A DNA stretch of 64,000 bases from Micromonospora coriariae (GCF_900091455.1 NZ_LT607412.1:620001-684000), one strand, 5' to 3'. Shown: positions 51,067-60,452, numbered from the stretch's first letter. Numbers and translations are program-made. The notes: generated by a model not told the origin, from the letters alone.

Positions 51067-51378
51067 CTAGAGGCCGAAGACGTCGTCGTCGACGCCGTCC
51101 CGGACGCCGTCGACGAAGCCTCGGAAACCCGGGTCGTCGTGGCGGGCCGGCACGCTTGTGACGTTGACCCCGGTGGCCTGGGTCACCGCGTCGACCAGGG
51201 GCGGGTAGTCGATCTCGGCGTCGGTGAAGGCGTCGTCGTCCGCCTCGGCCAGGTTGATCACGTGCTGTACGTCATCGGACGGGGTGTCCGGGTCCTCGGC
51301 CCACTCGCCGCCGGCCCGGTAGCACTCGTCGTACAGCGCGCGCTGGGTATCGGTCCAGTCCTCGTCGTAGCTCTCCAT
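51067..51378 (-). CDS. Hypothetical acidic protein
   Basis: 103 aa, strongly acidic (many Asp/Glu: YDEDWTDTQ, EADDDAFTDAEID, DGVRDGVDDDVFGL). No family recognised, no membrane segment. ATG 51378 chosen for GGGAGGG a few nt upstream; the longer open frame gives an Arg-rich, unlikely extension. Divergent from the DUF952 gene. Confidence 0.65.
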   Translation of the reverse strand: MESYDEDWTDTQRALYDECYRAGGEWAEDPDTPSDDVQHVINLAEADDDAFTDAEIDYPPLVDAVTQATGVNVTSVPARHDDPGFRGFVDGVRDGVDDDVFGL

Positions 51379-51466
51379 CTCACCCTCCCGCCGCCTGCTC
51401 CACCTGAGCATGCCGGGCCGCGACCGGCGTCGGCGGCGGTACGGCCGAAACGCCTGCCGGCCCGCG

Positions 51467-51472
51467 TAGGCT
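51467..51472 (+). promoter_or_regulatory. Putative -10 element for the leaderless DUF952 gene
   Basis: TAGGCT, 6 nt before GTG 51479, no Shine-Dalgarno. Confidence 0.4.
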
Positions 51473-51478
51473 GCCACA

Positions 51479-51817
51479 GTGATCTACAAGTTGCTGCCGA
51501 CTGTCGAGTGGGACGACGCCCGGGCGGTCGGCCACCTGGTTGGCTCGGCGGTGGACCGGCAGGACGGTTTCATCCATCTCTCCGCCGCCGACCAGGTGGT
51601 GGAGACGGCCCGGCGACACTTCACCGGCGCCACCGGGCTCACCCTGCTGACCGTGGACCCGGAACGCCTGGGCGACGGGCTGCGTTGGGAGCCCTCGCGG
51701 GGCGGGCAGCTCTTTCCCCACCTGTACGGCCCGCTGCCGGTGGCGGCGGTGGTGTCGACGCAGACGCTTCCGGCTGATCAGCCGGCCGCCGACGCGGTGG
51801 CGGCGCTGCTGGCCTGA
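51479..51817 (+). CDS. DUF952 domain protein
   Basis: 112 aa single-domain protein. IYKLLPTVEWDDAR, the GFIHLS motif (DGFIHLSAADQV) and FPHLYGPLP are DUF952 hallmarks. Function unknown; cytosolic. GTG start with TAGGCT 6 nt upstream. Stands alone. Confidence 0.85.
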   Translation: MIYKLLPTVEWDDARAVGHLVGSAVDRQDGFIHLSAADQVVETARRHFTGATGLTLLTVDPERLGDGLRWEPSRGGQLFPHLYGPLPVAAVVSTQTLPADQPAADAVAALLA

Positions 51818-51979
51818 GCGGTCGCTATGCTACGCCGAGTCCCGTGCGCCCCGGCCCCACGCTCCGTGCCTGGGCGGGCGTGGCAGCCCCGATCCGCGCG
51901 GCCGACGGCCGTCCCGGCGCATGCCGACGCGGGTCACCGACGGCGCCCGGCGCGCCCTGCGACCCATGCGAGTTGAAGG

Positions 51980-52525
51980 ATGACTGACAGCAGTTCCCCG
52001 TCCCCCTCGGTCTTCGTCCACCCCACCGCCGATGTGGAGGAGGGGGCGCGGGTCGGCGACGGCACCAAGGTCTGGCACCTGGCCCACATCCGGTCGTCGG
52101 CGGAGGTGGGTGCCGGCTGTGTCATCGGCCGCAATGTGTACGTCGACGCCGGCGTCACGGTCGGAAACCTGGTGAAGATTCAGAACAACGTCTCCGTCTA
52201 CCAGGGGGTGACCCTGGAGGACGAGGTCTTCGTCGGCCCGTGCGCCGTCTTCACAAACGACTTCCGGCCGCGCGCGCAGAATCCGGACTGGAAGATCACC
52301 CCGACGATGGTGCGCCGGGGCGCCTCGATCGGCGCGAACGCGACCCTGGTCTGCGGAATCGAGGTCGGTGAGTACGCGATGATCGCGGCCGGCTCGGTGG
52401 TGACCAAGGACGTCGCGCCGTACCAGCTCGTCGCCGGCAACCCGGCCCGGCCCAAGGGCTGGGTCGACGACCGCGGCGAGGTCATCTCCCGGGACGTGGA
52501 CAACCCGCCGCAGCGGCAGGGCTGA
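51980..52525 (+). CDS. WlbB/WbpD-like sugar N-acetyltransferase
   Basis: 181 aa left-handed beta-helix acetyltransferase. Repeats start at residue about 11 (VFVHPTADVEEGARVGDGT); KVWHLAHIR, KIQNNVSVYQGVTLEDEVF, CAVFTND and VAGNPARPKGW match enzymes that acetylate the 3-amino group of UDP- or dTDP-3-amino sugars. The matching dehydrogenase and aminotransferase lie 4-7 kb downstream (56948-59010). ATG directly follows GAAGG; the tight spacing makes the start slightly uncertain. Confidence 0.85.
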   Translation: MTDSSSPSPSVFVHPTADVEEGARVGDGTKVWHLAHIRSSAEVGAGCVIGRNVYVDAGVTVGNLVKIQNNVSVYQGVTLEDEVFVGPCAVFTNDFRPRAQNPDWKITPTMVRRGASIGANATLVCGIEVGEYAMIAAGSVVTKDVAPYQLVAGNPARPKGWVDDRGEVISRDVDNPPQRQG

Positions 52526-52534
52526 GCCGACGAC

Positions 52535-52569
52535 GAACGGCGGTGGACGGAACCCGTCCACCGCCGTTC
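52535..52569. terminator. Bidirectional hairpin terminator
   Basis: 16-bp perfect stem 52535-52550 with 52554-52569, between convergent genes (acetyltransferase + and CDP-glycerol-transferase-like -). Confidence 0.7.
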
Positions 52570-52586
52570 CTGTCGGTCGCGCCGTT

Positions 52587-54344
52587 TCAGCGGCAGAGCC
52601 GGGCGATCTCCTCCTGGAACCGGTCCATCGGGTTCGCCTCGGCCGGGCCGAGCAGGTAGGTCTTCAGCTCACGCCGGGCCTCGACCATCGGGTCGTCGTC
52701 GGCCCGGGTCACGGCGACGATCTTCTCCAGCTCGCCGCAGTCCCGGCAGAGCAGGTACGCCGCCCGCGCGGTCGGGTACTCCCGCCGGAACTCGTCCTCC
52801 GGCAGGCCGCCCGGGTTGGCCACCACGTACGGCCGTTCGCTCTGCACGAAGTCCGAGACCACACTGGAGACGTCGCTGATCAGCAGGTCAGTCTGGTTGA
52901 AACAGTCGAACAGCGCCGGCGTCCGGCCGGTGACCACGAGGTGCCGGGTGCCGTCCAGCGAGGTCGCGTCGGCGTCACCGCCGGCGTCCCGGATGAGTTC
53001 CACCAACCGCTCGTGCACTGCCTTGGCGTCCTTGGAGCGGGAGCCGGTCAGCGGGTGCGGCTTGTAGATGACGCGAACCTCGGGCCTCGTCGCCAGCAGA
53101 CCCTGGATGATCCGCTCCCCCATCAGCACGAGCGAGGTGTGGTACGGGTCGTCGTCCAGCCAGCCTTCCCACGTCGGGGCGTAGAGCACGGTGAAGGGCC
53201 GATCGACCGACTCCGCGCCGAAGGTGTGCACGCCAGCGAGCTGCGGGCGCCCGATCTCCACGATGTCGGTGTCGAGCACGCCCACCCCCGCCCGGGCGTA
53301 CCGCTCGCGACCGGCGAGACCGGCGACCCAGACCTCGTCGTACACCTTGCTGTAGGGGTTGACGCTGGCCGCCTTGTCGCTGTCGCCGTGCCCGACGAAG
53401 ACGTGCTTCATGCCCGGCTCGCGGAGCATGTGGATGTTCGCGCCGACGTTCGCCGCGTAGAGCGCCGTGCGTACGCTGCCCAGCTCGAGGTTCATGAAGT
53501 CCACCCCGGCCGGCACACAGATCACCGGCAGTCGGGTGTCGGCGAGCTCGGTGAACGCCTCCCGGCTACGCATCAGCACCACCGCGCGCTGCTCCAGCGC
53601 CTCGGTCGGAGCGAGCCACATGTTCGCCTGGTAGACGTCCTTGGCCGGGCCGGCGAAGTAGAGCGCCACCTCGGGCCGGTGGGTGTCGAGCCAGCGCTGG
53701 ACGGCGGGCAGCAGCGGGCTCTGCCCGGACCCCCGGCCGCGCAGCCAGGTCAGCGCGACGATCCCGCCGACGACCGCGGCGGCGAGCACCGCCACCACTC
53801 CCGCGACCAGCACCGGCGCGACGCTGTCGAGCACGGCCGCGGCCACGGCGGCCGGCGCCAGCACCACGTTGACAAGGGCCAGCCGGTCTCCGGCCAGCCA
53901 GGCCGCCCACTCCGGCGGACGGGGCGCCGAGCGCATCGGCCCGAGGTCGATGTTGCGTACCAGCGCCGAGGTCGGGTTGCGCCGGTCGATCATGGTGGCG
54001 AGGGCGCCGGCGAAGACCGAGATCAGCCAGACCGTGGCCGGCAGCAGCAGGATCAGGCTGAGCTGCCCCGCGCTGGGGCGTACCGCGGCCACCACCAGCA
54101 GGACGATCGCGAGGTCCCTGGTGAGCTGGCGATAGTCCCCGCGCAGGCCGACTTTCTCAAGAAGGGTGTGCGTGGCGGGCGACCAGCGGGCCAGCGCGTA
54201 CTCGCCGCCGACGGCCGCCAACCCGGCTACCGTGAAGGCGGCGGCCCAGCCGAGCGCACCGGCGGCGAGCATCACCACGTAGGCCAGCAGCAGCAGCGCG
54301 CCGCGGGCGGCGACTCCCGCCGGTCCCATCAACTTACCGAACAA
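52587..54344 (-). CDS. CDP-glycerol glycerophosphotransferase-like protein with membrane N-domain
   Basis: 585 aa. The N-terminal half has about six hydrophobic segments. The C-terminal about 350 aa form a GT-B-like domain of the TagB/TagF type: VLYAPTWEGW, VIYKPHPLTGS, LISDVSSVVSDFVQSERPYVV. The family transfers glycerol- or ribitol-phosphate onto wall teichoic-acid-like polymers. The fusion to a membrane domain is longer than soluble TagF-type enzymes. TTG 54344 chosen for AGGGAG 7 nt upstream. The substrate here is unknown. Confidence 0.82.
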   Translation of the reverse strand: MFGKLMGPAGVAARGALLLLAYVVMLAAGALGWAAAFTVAGLAAVGGEYALARWSPATHTLLEKVGLRGDYRQLTRDLAIVLLVVAAVRPSAGQLSLILLLPATVWLISVFAGALATMIDRRNPTSALVRNIDLGPMRSAPRPPEWAAWLAGDRLALVNVVLAPAAVAAAVLDSVAPVLVAGVVAVLAAAVVGGIVALTWLRGRGSGQSPLLPAVQRWLDTHRPEVALYFAGPAKDVYQANMWLAPTEALEQRAVVLMRSREAFTELADTRLPVICVPAGVDFMNLELGSVRTALYAANVGANIHMLREPGMKHVFVGHGDSDKAASVNPYSKVYDEVWVAGLAGRERYARAGVGVLDTDIVEIGRPQLAGVHTFGAESVDRPFTVLYAPTWEGWLDDDPYHTSLVLMGERIIQGLLATRPEVRVIYKPHPLTGSRSKDAKAVHERLVELIRDAGGDADATSLDGTRHLVVTGRTPALFDCFNQTDLLISDVSSVVSDFVQSERPYVVANPGGLPEDEFRREYPTARAAYLLCRDCGELEKIVAVTRADDDPMVEARRELKTYLLGPAEANPMDRFQEEIARLCR

Positions 54345-54852
54345 GGACTAGCTCCCTAAGAGATCGACGACTGGCTACACGGGCCACCACTGGCGCCGCG
54401 ACGGCATGGATCCCCGTTTCTGCTGCGATCGTGGGCGTGCCGGGCGTCGCCGGCAAGCCCCTCGCCGAGCCACCAACGGACGACCGGTCGGCCAAGGCTG
54501 CCCACCTGCCCGCCCGCCGATCCTGACCCGCGACGGCAACCGGCGCTCACGCGGCCACCCGCCACCGCGCTGGTGTGACCTTAACGCGAAGGAACGCGCC
54601 GGTATCGCTCGGGTGCCGCAGTGTCAGGCGAAAAGTCCTCCGGGGTCCGGATCGCCACCCCTGCGGGTCGGCGCGAATCGGCTCCACCTGAGAACGTCCT
54701 GAGCGCCGCGGATTGCGTCCGGTCTCGGGAAAACCTCGTCGGTCGCCGCTTCCTATACTGGGCCGGCCGCCTGGCCCAAGCGACGGCCGCCCACGCAGCA
54801 ATCGATGACGGCGGTAGCCGCGGAGAATTACCGTCCCCAAGGAAGGATCTGC
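54345..54852. other. 508-nt divergent noncoding region
   Basis: Between the CDP-glycerol-transferase-like gene (-) and the membrane-protein gene (+). No credible gene. It holds TATACT (54754-54759), a good -10 candidate for the rightward gene with about 90 nt of leader, but no fitting -35. The Shine-Dalgarno AAGGAAGGA is near 54839-54847. Otherwise nothing recognisable. Confidence 0.5.
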
Positions 54853-56892
54853 GTGTTCACAACCCTGATCGCCCTCGTCGTGGCCCTTGTGCCCGGGGCG
54901 GTGCTCGGCTTCGCCCTACCCCCGGGGCGCTACCGGTGGGCCGTGTGGGCCGCCGCCCCGGCAACCACCCTCGGTCTGGTCACTGTCGGAATGGCGTGGT
55001 TGCCGACGCTGGGCCTGCCCCGGAGCGCCCTGGCGGTGCTCGTCGCGGAACTGGTGCTGGCCGGCGCCGCGGTCGTCGTGTCCCGCCTGTTCTGGCGGGG
55101 GCTGAGCACCGCGGACGAGGAGGGTGGTCGGCCGAGTCTGCGTGCCCGCTTCCGCCCGCTCCCCTCGGTCCGTCCCCGCTGGGTCGACATGGCCGGTGTC
55201 GCCGTCCCGTCGGCGATCACCATCGCCTTCGGCTGGTTGATGCTCGGCCGGCTCGTCGCCCCACCCGGCTGGGACGCCATGAACCACGGCTTCCTGACCC
55301 GCCGCATCCTGGACACCGGCAGCGTCATGGTCACGTCGGCGTGCACATCCGGCGTCAACGAGGTGGTGGTCTCCTGCAAGTTCTACCCGTTGGCCGCCGA
55401 CATCTCCTGGGCTCAGGCCGTACAGATCACGGGCGGGCACATCAGCACCGCGATGGCGGCCTGGTCCATCATCCTCGGCCCGCTCGCCCTGGTCGCCAGT
55501 GTCTACGGCGCCGCTCGAGCGCTCGGTGCCCGGCCGGTCGTCGCCGCCTGCGCCGCGACCGCGCCCGCCTTCATCGGCCCGATGTGGGTCTCTGTGATCA
55601 ACGGGCGGATCAACGAGCAGACCGCACCGGCCATGGCCGGTGCCATCGCGCTGCTGGTGGCCCTCGCGCTGCGCGGCCCGCACCCCATCCGTTTGGGGCT
55701 GCTGGCCGGGCTCGCCGGTGCCGGCCTGGTCATGACGCACACCTACGACGTCCTGTTCATCGGGGTGCTCACGATCGGCGTGGTGCTGGCGCTCCGCGCG
55801 CCGTTCAAGCTGCGTGACGGCGCCACCGCCCTCGGCACCATGGTCGTCGCCGCGCTACTGCCGCTGCTTCCACTGCTGGGTGCCCTGCTCGGTGCGAACG
55901 GCGAACGGACCTCCAACGAGCCCGCCCTGCCGAACATGTGGGACAAGTCGTTCGAGTACTGGGTGACCCACCCCCAGCGCTACGCGCTCTTCGGCTACCC
56001 GCTGGTGCCGAGCAAGGACTTCGTCTTCACGATGTCACCGATCAGCGTCGCAGTGGTCATCACGATGGCCTGCCTGCTGGTCTCGCCGTTCTGCCTGATC
56101 ATCCCGCGGCTGCGCTGGGCCCGGCCGTGGTTCGTGGCCGGGGCCCTCTTCACCGCCATCGGCATCTGGACCACCAGTTCCGAGTCGACCGCCGCCGCCA
56201 CTCTGGCGGGCCTCTGGTACGGCGTCCGCGAACGGGTCCGTTCGATGATCTTCCCGGTCTACGGCATCCTGACGGTGGTCGGTGCGGTCGTCATCGGGAT
56301 CGCGATCCAGTGGCTCCTGTCGCGGCTCGTGGCCAAGGCCCGTGGCCTGCGCGAATCGGCGGTGCCGGCCGCGGTGGCCGCGACGGTCCTGGTGCTCGCG
56401 CTCATCGGATTGGGCGCCGTGCCGTCGAGCTGGAAGCCGTTGCGGACGGCCATGATCAACAGGGCTCCGCTCGGCAACTCCTACGTGCAGACATATGAAT
56501 GGCTCCGCGAGAACACCCCGCCCGGCAGGACGGTGGCCTACGACCGGCACCGCGAGTTCATGTCCTGGGCGTACGCCGATTACCAGAACCCGCTGCTGTT
56601 CGGCATCCCGCCGCTGCCCGGCCTCAGCGAAGCGGGCGACGACTACGTGCGCCGCTGGGCCGCTTTCAGCTGGCTCGTGGGCAACGAAGGTGCGGTCCCC
56701 GCCGGTTGCGAAGTTCGCCGGTTCGGCGTCGAGTACGTCGTCGTCGGCAAGCGGGGCATTCCCGCCGCGACGAAGAACTACAAGCAGGCTCTGCTGGACG
56801 CCAGCGACAAGGTCAGGCTGGTGCAGCGCTTCGGCCGGATCAAGATCTACCAGGTCACCGACGCGGGACGGGCGTGCGCGTCCGACGGCTGA
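54853..56892 (+). CDS. Large polytopic membrane protein (DUF6541-like)
   Basis: 679 aa with about 12-14 hydrophobic segments and a soluble C-terminal domain of about 120 aa. Resembles the DUF6541 family of actinobacterial membrane proteins found beside glycan genes (recognition uncertain). WDAMNHGFLTRRILDTGSV after helix 3 and YEWLRENTPPGRTVAYDRHR in the C-terminal part recall GT-C transferases. GTG 54853 chosen for AAGGAAGGA 5 nt upstream; an in-frame ATG at 54805 is weaker. Followed by a perfect terminator hairpin. Confidence 0.7.
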   Translation: MFTTLIALVVALVPGAVLGFALPPGRYRWAVWAAAPATTLGLVTVGMAWLPTLGLPRSALAVLVAELVLAGAAVVVSRLFWRGLSTADEEGGRPSLRARFRPLPSVRPRWVDMAGVAVPSAITIAFGWLMLGRLVAPPGWDAMNHGFLTRRILDTGSVMVTSACTSGVNEVVVSCKFYPLAADISWAQAVQITGGHISTAMAAWSIILGPLALVASVYGAARALGARPVVAACAATAPAFIGPMWVSVINGRINEQTAPAMAGAIALLVALALRGPHPIRLGLLAGLAGAGLVMTHTYDVLFIGVLTIGVVLALRAPFKLRDGATALGTMVVAALLPLLPLLGALLGANGERTSNEPALPNMWDKSFEYWVTHPQRYALFGYPLVPSKDFVFTMSPISVAVVITMACLLVSPFCLIIPRLRWARPWFVAGALFTAIGIWTTSSESTAAATLAGLWYGVRERVRSMIFPVYGILTVVGAVVIGIAIQWLLSRLVAKARGLRESAVPAAVAATVLVLALIGLGAVPSSWKPLRTAMINRAPLGNSYVQTYEWLRENTPPGRTVAYDRHREFMSWAYADYQNPLLFGIPPLPGLSEAGDDYVRRWAAFSWLVGNEGAVPAGCEVRRFGVEYVVVGKRGIPAATKNYKQALLDASDKVRLVQRFGRIKIYQVTDAGRACASDG

Positions 56893-56905
56893 CCGGCCGC
56901 ACACG

Positions 56906-56939
56906 AAAGGGCGGGGCGACAGTGGTCGCCCCGCCCTTT
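56906..56939. terminator. Bidirectional hairpin terminator with T-tract
   Basis: 15-bp perfect stem 56906-56920 with 56925-56939, loop AGTG, A-run before and T-run after, between convergent genes. Confidence 0.88.
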
Positions 56940-56947
56940 TCCGTCCG

Positions 56948-57913
56948 TCAGCGACCGTTGTCGGCGAAGAGCCGACCCACCACCCGGTGCGCCGGCAGGA
57001 TCCGCTGCCGCTCGACGTCGGCGTCGGCGGTGCCGGCGACGATGTCCAGGAAGTGGTCCAGCTGGGCGGCGAGCGGCTCGCGGTTCGTGATCAGCTCCGG
57101 CACCTCGATGATGCTCTGCTGCCGGTAGCCACGCCCGTCCGGGGTGGCGGCGTCCAGCGAGACGTGCCGATAGATGGTCACGTCCTTACGGATCAGGTCG
57201 GCCTCGATCAGCCGGTCGACCTCGCTGATCACCAGGGTCCGCACCTTGCGCTGCCCGATCCGGCTCGCCGACACGTTGGCCACGGCGCCGGTGCCGAACG
57301 ACAGCACGGTCTCCGCCACGTCCTCCGCCTCGGTGAGCGAGTCGGGGTGGAAGTGGCCGAAGGTCCCGCGTACCGTCGCCGGCTCCTCTCCGCCGAATGC
57401 CTGGATCGCCAGGTCGACGTCGTGGATGAGCAGATCCCAGGCGACCCCGGTGCGGATCCGCGGCGCGTACGGCGAGTGCCGGGTGGCGGTCAGGTGCACC
57501 GGGCGGTGGGCCAGGGCCAGTGCCGTCAGCACCGCCGGGTTGAACCGCTCCAGCAGCCCGCACAGCAGCGGCACTCCGCGCTTCTCGGCGGTCGCCACGA
57601 TCTCCTCGGTCTCGGCGAGGCTGCCGCAGACCGGCTTCTCGATCAGCAGCGGCTTGTCGGCTGCCAGGACCTGGTCGGCGAGGCCGCGGTGGAACTCGGT
57701 GGGAGCGGCGATCACCACCGCGTCGACGTCGGAGAGGTCGTCGGCGTCCGGGGACCAGTCGGCCCCGTACCGCTCGGCGACCTGCTGGCCGACCGACCGC
57801 CGGGGCTCGATGACCCGGGCCAGCTCGGCCCGGTCCGACTGGGCGACCACCCGGGCGTGCAACGAACCCATGACCCCGGTGCCGACCAGGGCGAAACGCA
57901 GTTTGGCGGTCAC
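56948..57913 (-). CDS. Gfo/Idh/MocA family sugar dehydrogenase (WlbA/WbpB-like)
   Basis: 321 aa NAD(P)-dependent oxidoreductase; would oxidise C3 of a nucleotide sugar before amination by the neighbouring DegT enzyme (inferred). G11-T-G-V-M-G16 binds the cofactor, E92-K93-P94 is the family signature, and H163 with D159/D166 in WDLLIHDVDLA forms the active site. GTG 57913 overlaps the aminotransferase stop by 4 nt (GTGA), so they are coupled. Confidence 0.87.
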   Translation of the reverse strand: MTAKLRFALVGTGVMGSLHARVVAQSDRAELARVIEPRRSVGQQVAERYGADWSPDADDLSDVDAVVIAAPTEFHRGLADQVLAADKPLLIEKPVCGSLAETEEIVATAEKRGVPLLCGLLERFNPAVLTALALAHRPVHLTATRHSPYAPRIRTGVAWDLLIHDVDLAIQAFGGEEPATVRGTFGHFHPDSLTEAEDVAETVLSFGTGAVANVSASRIGQRKVRTLVISEVDRLIEADLIRKDVTIYRHVSLDAATPDGRGYRQQSIIEVPELITNREPLAAQLDHFLDIVAGTADADVERQRILPAHRVVGRLFADNGR

Positions 57914-59010
57914 GCGCCGACCGCCTTCCGGACGGCCTCGACGACCTGGTCGAGGTCGCTGTCGGTGAGATGGTGGTGCACCGGCAGGGAGACGCACTGG
58001 CGGACCACCCGGTCGGTCACCGGCGCCGGGTCCGCGATCACTCGGGGGTGGTCGCGGTAGCAGTCGTAGTCGTAGACCGTCTTGGGGTAGTAGATGCCGC
58101 AGCCCACGCCGCTCTCGGTCAGGCGGGCGATCACCTCGTCGCGGCTCACCGGAGCCTCGTCGGTGACCAGCACCGTGTACTGGTGCCAGACGTGCGACCG
58201 GCCGGGCAGCTCGGTCGGCAGGCGCAGGCCGGGGACATCGGCCAGGCCAGCGGAGAGCCGGCCGGCGTTGTCCTTGCGGCGCTTGACGTTTCCGCCGTAC
58301 GCGGCGATCTGCGGGATGCCCAGCGCGGCCTGCAGGTCGGTGAGGCGGTAGTTGTGCCCGGCCACCTCGTACTGGTAGCGCTGCCGCATGCCCTGGTTGC
58401 GCAGCACGCGCAACCGGTCGGCGAGCGCCGCGTCGTTGGTGGTGATCATGCCGCCCTCACCGGTGGTGAGGTTCTTGGTGGCGTACAGCGAGAAGGTGCC
58501 GAGACCGAAGCTGCCGGCGCCACGGCCGGAGATGGTCGCGCCCAGGGACTGCGCGGTGTCCTCGACCAGGCCCAGGCCGTGCTTCTGGGCCAGCGGGGCG
58601 ATGGTGTCCATGTCGGCGGGCTGGCCGTACAGGTGCACCGGCATCAGCACCCGGGTGCGCGGGCCGATGGCGTCGGCGAGCGCCGCCGGGTCGACGCAGA
58701 AGTCATCCTCGCGAATGTCGGCGAACCGAGCGGTGGCGCCCGCCTCGAGGATCGCGTTGAGGGTCGCGACGAAGGTGAAGGGGCTGGTGATCACCTCGTC
58801 GCCGGGCTGCAGGTCGAGCACCTGGAGCGCGGCCACGAGGGCGGTGGTGCCGTTGTTGACGGCGACCGCGTGCTCGACGCCGACCAGCTCGGCGAACTCG
58901 CGCTCCAGGCGGGCCACCATCGGCCCCTGCGCGATGACGCCCGAGCGGATCACCTCGACCGCCAACCGTTCGGCTTCCTCGTCCAGCTTGACGACGGAAA
59001 TCGGGATCAC
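57910..59010 (-). CDS. DegT/DnrJ/EryC1/StrS aminotransferase (WlbC/WbpE-like)
   Basis: 366 aa PLP enzyme. AVNNGTTALVAALQ (substrate loop), VEDTAQSLGA, K179 in SLYATKNLTTGEGG as the PLP lysine, and GHNYRLTDLQAALG. Probably transfers an amino group to a 3-keto nucleotide sugar made by the next gene's product, with acetylation by the enzyme at 51980. GTG 59010 chosen for AAGGAG about 7 nt upstream. Confidence 0.9.
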   Translation of the reverse strand: MIPISVVKLDEEAERLAVEVIRSGVIAQGPMVARLEREFAELVGVEHAVAVNNGTTALVAALQVLDLQPGDEVITSPFTFVATLNAILEAGATARFADIREDDFCVDPAALADAIGPRTRVLMPVHLYGQPADMDTIAPLAQKHGLGLVEDTAQSLGATISGRGAGSFGLGTFSLYATKNLTTGEGGMITTNDAALADRLRVLRNQGMRQRYQYEVAGHNYRLTDLQAALGIPQIAAYGGNVKRRKDNAGRLSAGLADVPGLRLPTELPGRSHVWHQYTVLVTDEAPVSRDEVIARLTESGVGCGIYYPKTVYDYDCYRDHPRVIADPAPVTDRVVRQCVSLPVHHHLTDSDLDQVVEAVRKAVGA

Positions 59011-59224
59011 AACAGCTCTCCTTGAGGTATGGGGCAGCGTGCAGACCGTAGCAGCGAGGGAGATGCCCGGCACACCTGGACCACCGCGACGCGAGTCCTC
59101 CCACCGCCGGCCCGGTCCCGACTCGCGGTCAACCTCGGTTCGTGGTACGCGGCCTACTGCGCTAGTCTCGGCGAATTGTGCACGCGACCCCGACGGGTCA
59201 GGACGACCAAAGGACAGGACGGCC

Positions 59225-60352
59225 GTGGCAGAAACCGCGACGCAGGTCGAAACGGTACCCACCCCGGCCACCGGGGCCGCCACGGCGAAGTCCCGCTGGC
59301 TTTCGCTGGCCGTCCGGGTGGTGGTGATCGGGGCGATCGCGGCCGGCATGACCTGGAGCGTCGTCAGCCAGTGGCCGCAGGTGCGGCAGACCTGGCTCGA
59401 CCTGGCGTGGCCCTCCGTGGTGCTCGCCGTGCTGGCGGTGCTGGCCGGCATGTTCGCCAACTCGATGGCCTGGCGGGCCGCCGCGGCGGACCTGGAGCAC
59501 CAGGTGTCCGTGCCGGCCGCCCTGCGGATCTGCATGGTCGGTCAGCTCGGCAAGTACATCCCGGGCAGCGTCTGGGCCTACGTCCTGCAGATGGAGCTGG
59601 GCCGGCGCGCCGGCCTGCCGCGGGCTCGGGCCTTCCTGGCCACGCTCGTGGCGCTGGGCCTCGGCGTCGTCGCCGCGCTCGGTGTGGGGCTGCTCAGCCT
59701 GCCCTCACTGCTCGACGCGACCGCCGACTCCGGCGCGGAGTACGCGGAGCCGGTCCGGGTGGCGCTCTACATCGTCGCCGTTCTCTTCCCGATCGCGCTG
59801 CTCTGCGCCGTTCCGGCCGTGTTGACCCGGCTCATTCAGCTCGTCCTCAAGGTGCTGCGTCGTCCGCCGCTGCAGCACCGGCTCACCCTGCCCGGCGTGC
59901 TCCGGGTGGTCGGGTGGAGCGCCCTCGGCTACACCCTCTTCGGCGTGCACCTGTGGCTGCTGGCCAACGCACAGGCCGCGCCGGGCGTCGGCGGCCTGCT
60001 CCGCAGCATCGGGTCGTTCGCCATCGCGATGACGGTCGGGATGTTCGCGTTCCTCTCCCCCTCCGGGCTGGGCGTCCGGGAGGCCGTGCTGGTCGCCACC
60101 ATGGCGCCCTTCCTCGCCGGCGCCGGCGGCATCGGCGCGGCGACCGGGATCGCGCTCGCCTCCCGACTGATCTTCACCGTGGCCGACCTGCTCGCCGCCG
60201 GCATCGCCGCCCTCTCCGGGATGCGGCAGCTGCGGAAGGCGACCGGGGAGAGCGCTGGCGGCCCGGCCCTCGACGGGGCCGCCGCGGCGGTCCGGGCCGA
60301 GCAGGTACCCGCGCCCCGCTCGGGTGCGGACGCACCGGTCACCACCGGCTGA
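59225..60352 (+). CDS. UPF0104/LPG-synthase-like transmembrane protein
   Basis: 375 aa with about 8 membrane helices, of the lysylphosphatidylglycerol synthase transmembrane-region/flippase-like family but without a synthase domain. Marks: QLGKYIPGSVWAYVLQ and SPSGLGVREAVLV. Possibly a lipid-linked substrate flippase in glycan assembly (inference). GTG 59225 with AGGAC 6-9 nt upstream. Divergent from the aminotransferase, and followed by a hairpin. Confidence 0.82.
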   Translation: MAETATQVETVPTPATGAATAKSRWLSLAVRVVVIGAIAAGMTWSVVSQWPQVRQTWLDLAWPSVVLAVLAVLAGMFANSMAWRAAAADLEHQVSVPAALRICMVGQLGKYIPGSVWAYVLQMELGRRAGLPRARAFLATLVALGLGVVAALGVGLLSLPSLLDATADSGAEYAEPVRVALYIVAVLFPIALLCAVPAVLTRLIQLVLKVLRRPPLQHRLTLPGVLRVVGWSALGYTLFGVHLWLLANAQAAPGVGGLLRSIGSFAIAMTVGMFAFLSPSGLGVREAVLVATMAPFLAGAGGIGAATGIALASRLIFTVADLLAAGIAALSGMRQLRKATGESAGGPALDGAAAAVRAEQVPAPRSGADAPVTTG

Positions 60353-60397
60353 CGGCGCCGCCCGGCCGAAGGACGGCCCCTGCACAGGTACTTGAAA

Positions 60398-60435
60398 CGC
60401 CGGTGCCCCCGACCTCATGGTCGGGGGCACCGGCG
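60398..60435. terminator. Bidirectional hairpin terminator
   Basis: 17-bp perfect stem 60398-60414 with 60419-60435, loop TCAT, between convergent genes. A short T-run follows on the minus strand. Confidence 0.8.
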
Positions 60436-60452
60436 GTTGGACGTACGCCAGG

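Noticed and set aside
54406..54702. Possible 98-aa ORF in the long spacer
   Set aside because: Arg/Pro-rich composition typical of chance frames in GC-rich DNA and no ribosome site.
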